From LMUY01 sp965198565 (GTDB lineage: Bacteria > Pseudomonadota > Alphaproteobacteria > Acetobacterales > Acetobacteraceae), in contig OZ240665.1 of the NCBI GenBank assembly GCA_965198565.1, forward strand, positions 2,356,001 through 2,420,000: 64,000 nt of DNA, written 5' to 3'. Positions 63,235 to 64,000 of the stretch are shown here, in pieces; position 1 is the first letter of the stretch, and each line of letters begins with the position of its first letter. Made by a program: the position numbers and the translations under genes. Under the pieces are notes generated by a model. It saw only the letters and a program-made list of their open reading frames with translations, was not told the DNA's origin and ran no database searches.

Positions 63235-64000
63235 ATGGACACGAAATCTCCTCCTGTTACAACTCACGGCTGGCGGCAAGCTCTGCTGATCCGATGCAAC
63301 GGCTTGCCGGCGATCACCACGGCCATCGCCCATCCATGCGACGCTGCTGCAATTGCAGCCGCCGTGGAAGCGCAGCATCAAGGCCTGATCACGCCGATCC
63401 TGGTTGGGCCTCAGGGCAAGATCAACGCTGCGGCGGACGCCGCCGGATTAGACATATCCTCCATACGGATCGAGGACACAGCGCATAGCCATGCTGCAGC
63501 CGAGCGCGCGGTGAGCCTCGTTCGAAGCGGCGACGCCAAGCTCCTCATGAAGGGCTCTCTGCACACAGACGAGTTCATGCATGCGGTCATGGCGGCCGAT
63601 ACCGGCCTTCGGACCGGCCGCCGGGTCAGCCACGTCTACGTCATGGACGTGCCGCGTTATCCGCGACCGATCCTCATCACCGACGCCGCGGTCAACGTCG
63701 TCCCGTCGCTGGCCGACAAGCGCGACATCGTGCAGAACGCCATCGACCTCGCGCACGTGCTTGGCACAGACGAGCCGCGCGTGGCCGTGCTCGCGCCGGT
63801 CGAGGTGGTCAATCCCAAGCTGCAGACAACGCTGGATGCAGCTGCCCTTTCCAAGATGGCCGAGCGTGGTCAGATCACCGGTGGCCTCGTTGACGGTCCT
63901 CTCGCCTTCGACAATGCAATCAGTCCGGAAGCTGCCGAAGAGAAGGGCATCAAGTCGGCGGTTGCGGGACGGGCCGACATCCTCGTCGTGCCGGACCTCG
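63235..64000 (+). CDS. pta: Phosphate acetyl/butyryltransferase, N-terminal part, cut by window edge
   Basis: The frame is open from ATG 63235 to the window end (255 codons): LITPILVGPQGKINAAADAA, LLMKGSLHTDEFMHAVMAAD, HVYVMDVPRYPRPILITDAA, VAVLAPVEVVNPKLQTTLDA, GLVDGPLAFDNAIS. This is the Pta/Ptb fold, which exchanges acyl-CoA and acyl-phosphate. With poxB and the acetoin genes it fits pyruvate overflow. An acetate kinase gene may follow outside the window. Confidence 0.88.
   Translation, partial: MDTKSPPVTTHGWRQALLIRCNGLPAITTAIAHPCDAAAIAAAVEAQHQGLITPILVGPQGKINAAADAAGLDISSIRIEDTAHSHAAAERAVSLVRSGDAKLLMKGSLHTDEFMHAVMAADTGLRTGRRVSHVYVMDVPRYPRPILITDAAVNVVPSLADKRDIVQNAIDLAHVLGTDEPRVAVLAPVEVVNPKLQTTLDAAALSKMAERGQITGGLVDGPLAFDNAISPEAAEEKGIKSAVAGRADILVVPDL

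Noticed and set aside
1..64000. tRNA, rRNA or a replication origin
   Set aside because: I saw no cloverleaf with conserved T-loop, no rRNA core sequence and no iteron cluster; the only dense repeats are the CRISPR array and transposon ends.

Overview
The window is a high-GC stretch of bacterial chromosome or megaplasmid. The type I-C cas genes, acetoin and itaconate metabolism and dense insertion sequences suggest an alphaproteobacterium, plausibly of the Acetobacteraceae. That assignment is inference; no rRNA or other taxonomic marker is present. Much of the window (about 3.9-18.6, 23.9-29.7 and 36.5-48.8 kb) is shaped by nested mobile elements, and the rest consists of metabolic operons and defence genes.

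0-13 kb: the end of a type I-C CRISPR-Cas locus (cas8c C-terminus, cas7, cas4, cas1, cas2), a leader, and an array of 68 perfect 32-bp repeats. An IS21-family element sits inside the 68th spacer, with a 6-bp duplication. An IS256-family element sits inside the next repeat and has lost adjacent sequence. Nine more repeats follow, with duplicated spacers. 13-18.6 kb: a Tn552/Tn5053-like transposon (resolvase, DDE transposase, AAA ATPase) abuts the distal end of the array. Its transposase gene is split by an IS3-family element. On its other side lies half of an ISAzo13-type transposase gene.

18.7-23.7 kb: an apparent mevalonate-catabolism operon (class II HMG-CoA reductase, a periplasmic binding protein, HMG-CoA lyase). 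It diverges from a MocR-type regulator across a perfect 12-bp inverted repeat. 23.9-29.7 kb: a graveyard of IS630, ISL3, IS481, IS21 and IS256 pieces. 29.8-36.5 kb: a histone-H1-like basic protein, then the most striking system in the window: a short prokaryotic Argonaute translationally coupled to a 939-residue SIR2 / RecG-C-like / APAZ protein (SPARSA-like abortive-infection system). A ParD/ParE-like toxin-antitoxin pair and an integrase stub follow. 36.5-43.0 kb: a cryptic Tn3-family transposon with 38-bp inverted repeats. Its tnpA carries one in-frame stop and its tnpR is split by a second, nearly identical IS21 copy with a 7-bp duplication. 43.2-47.9 kb: a TetR gene split by IS256, itself split by IS66; all target duplications are intact.

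47.9-54.8 kb: a SnoaL-like gene, an aldehyde dehydrogenase stub, an IS5 stub, a small ECF sigma/DUF2892 cluster (sigma gene frameshifted), an alpha/beta hydrolase, an amidohydrolase plus a second amidohydrolase stub, and an NmrA-type oxidoreductase divergent from a TetR. 54.8-58.5 kb: a LysR regulator divergent from three genes matching the itaconate-degradation set (citramalyl-CoA lyase, itaconyl-CoA hydratase, itaconate CoA-transferase). 58.6-64 kb: a nitroreductase stub, pyruvate oxidase, acetolactate decarboxylase, a frameshifted acetolactate synthase and the start of a phosphotransacetylase, a pyruvate-overflow operon.

All calls come from reading the sequence; no database search was run. 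Frameshifts in metabolic genes could be real decay or base-calling errors.
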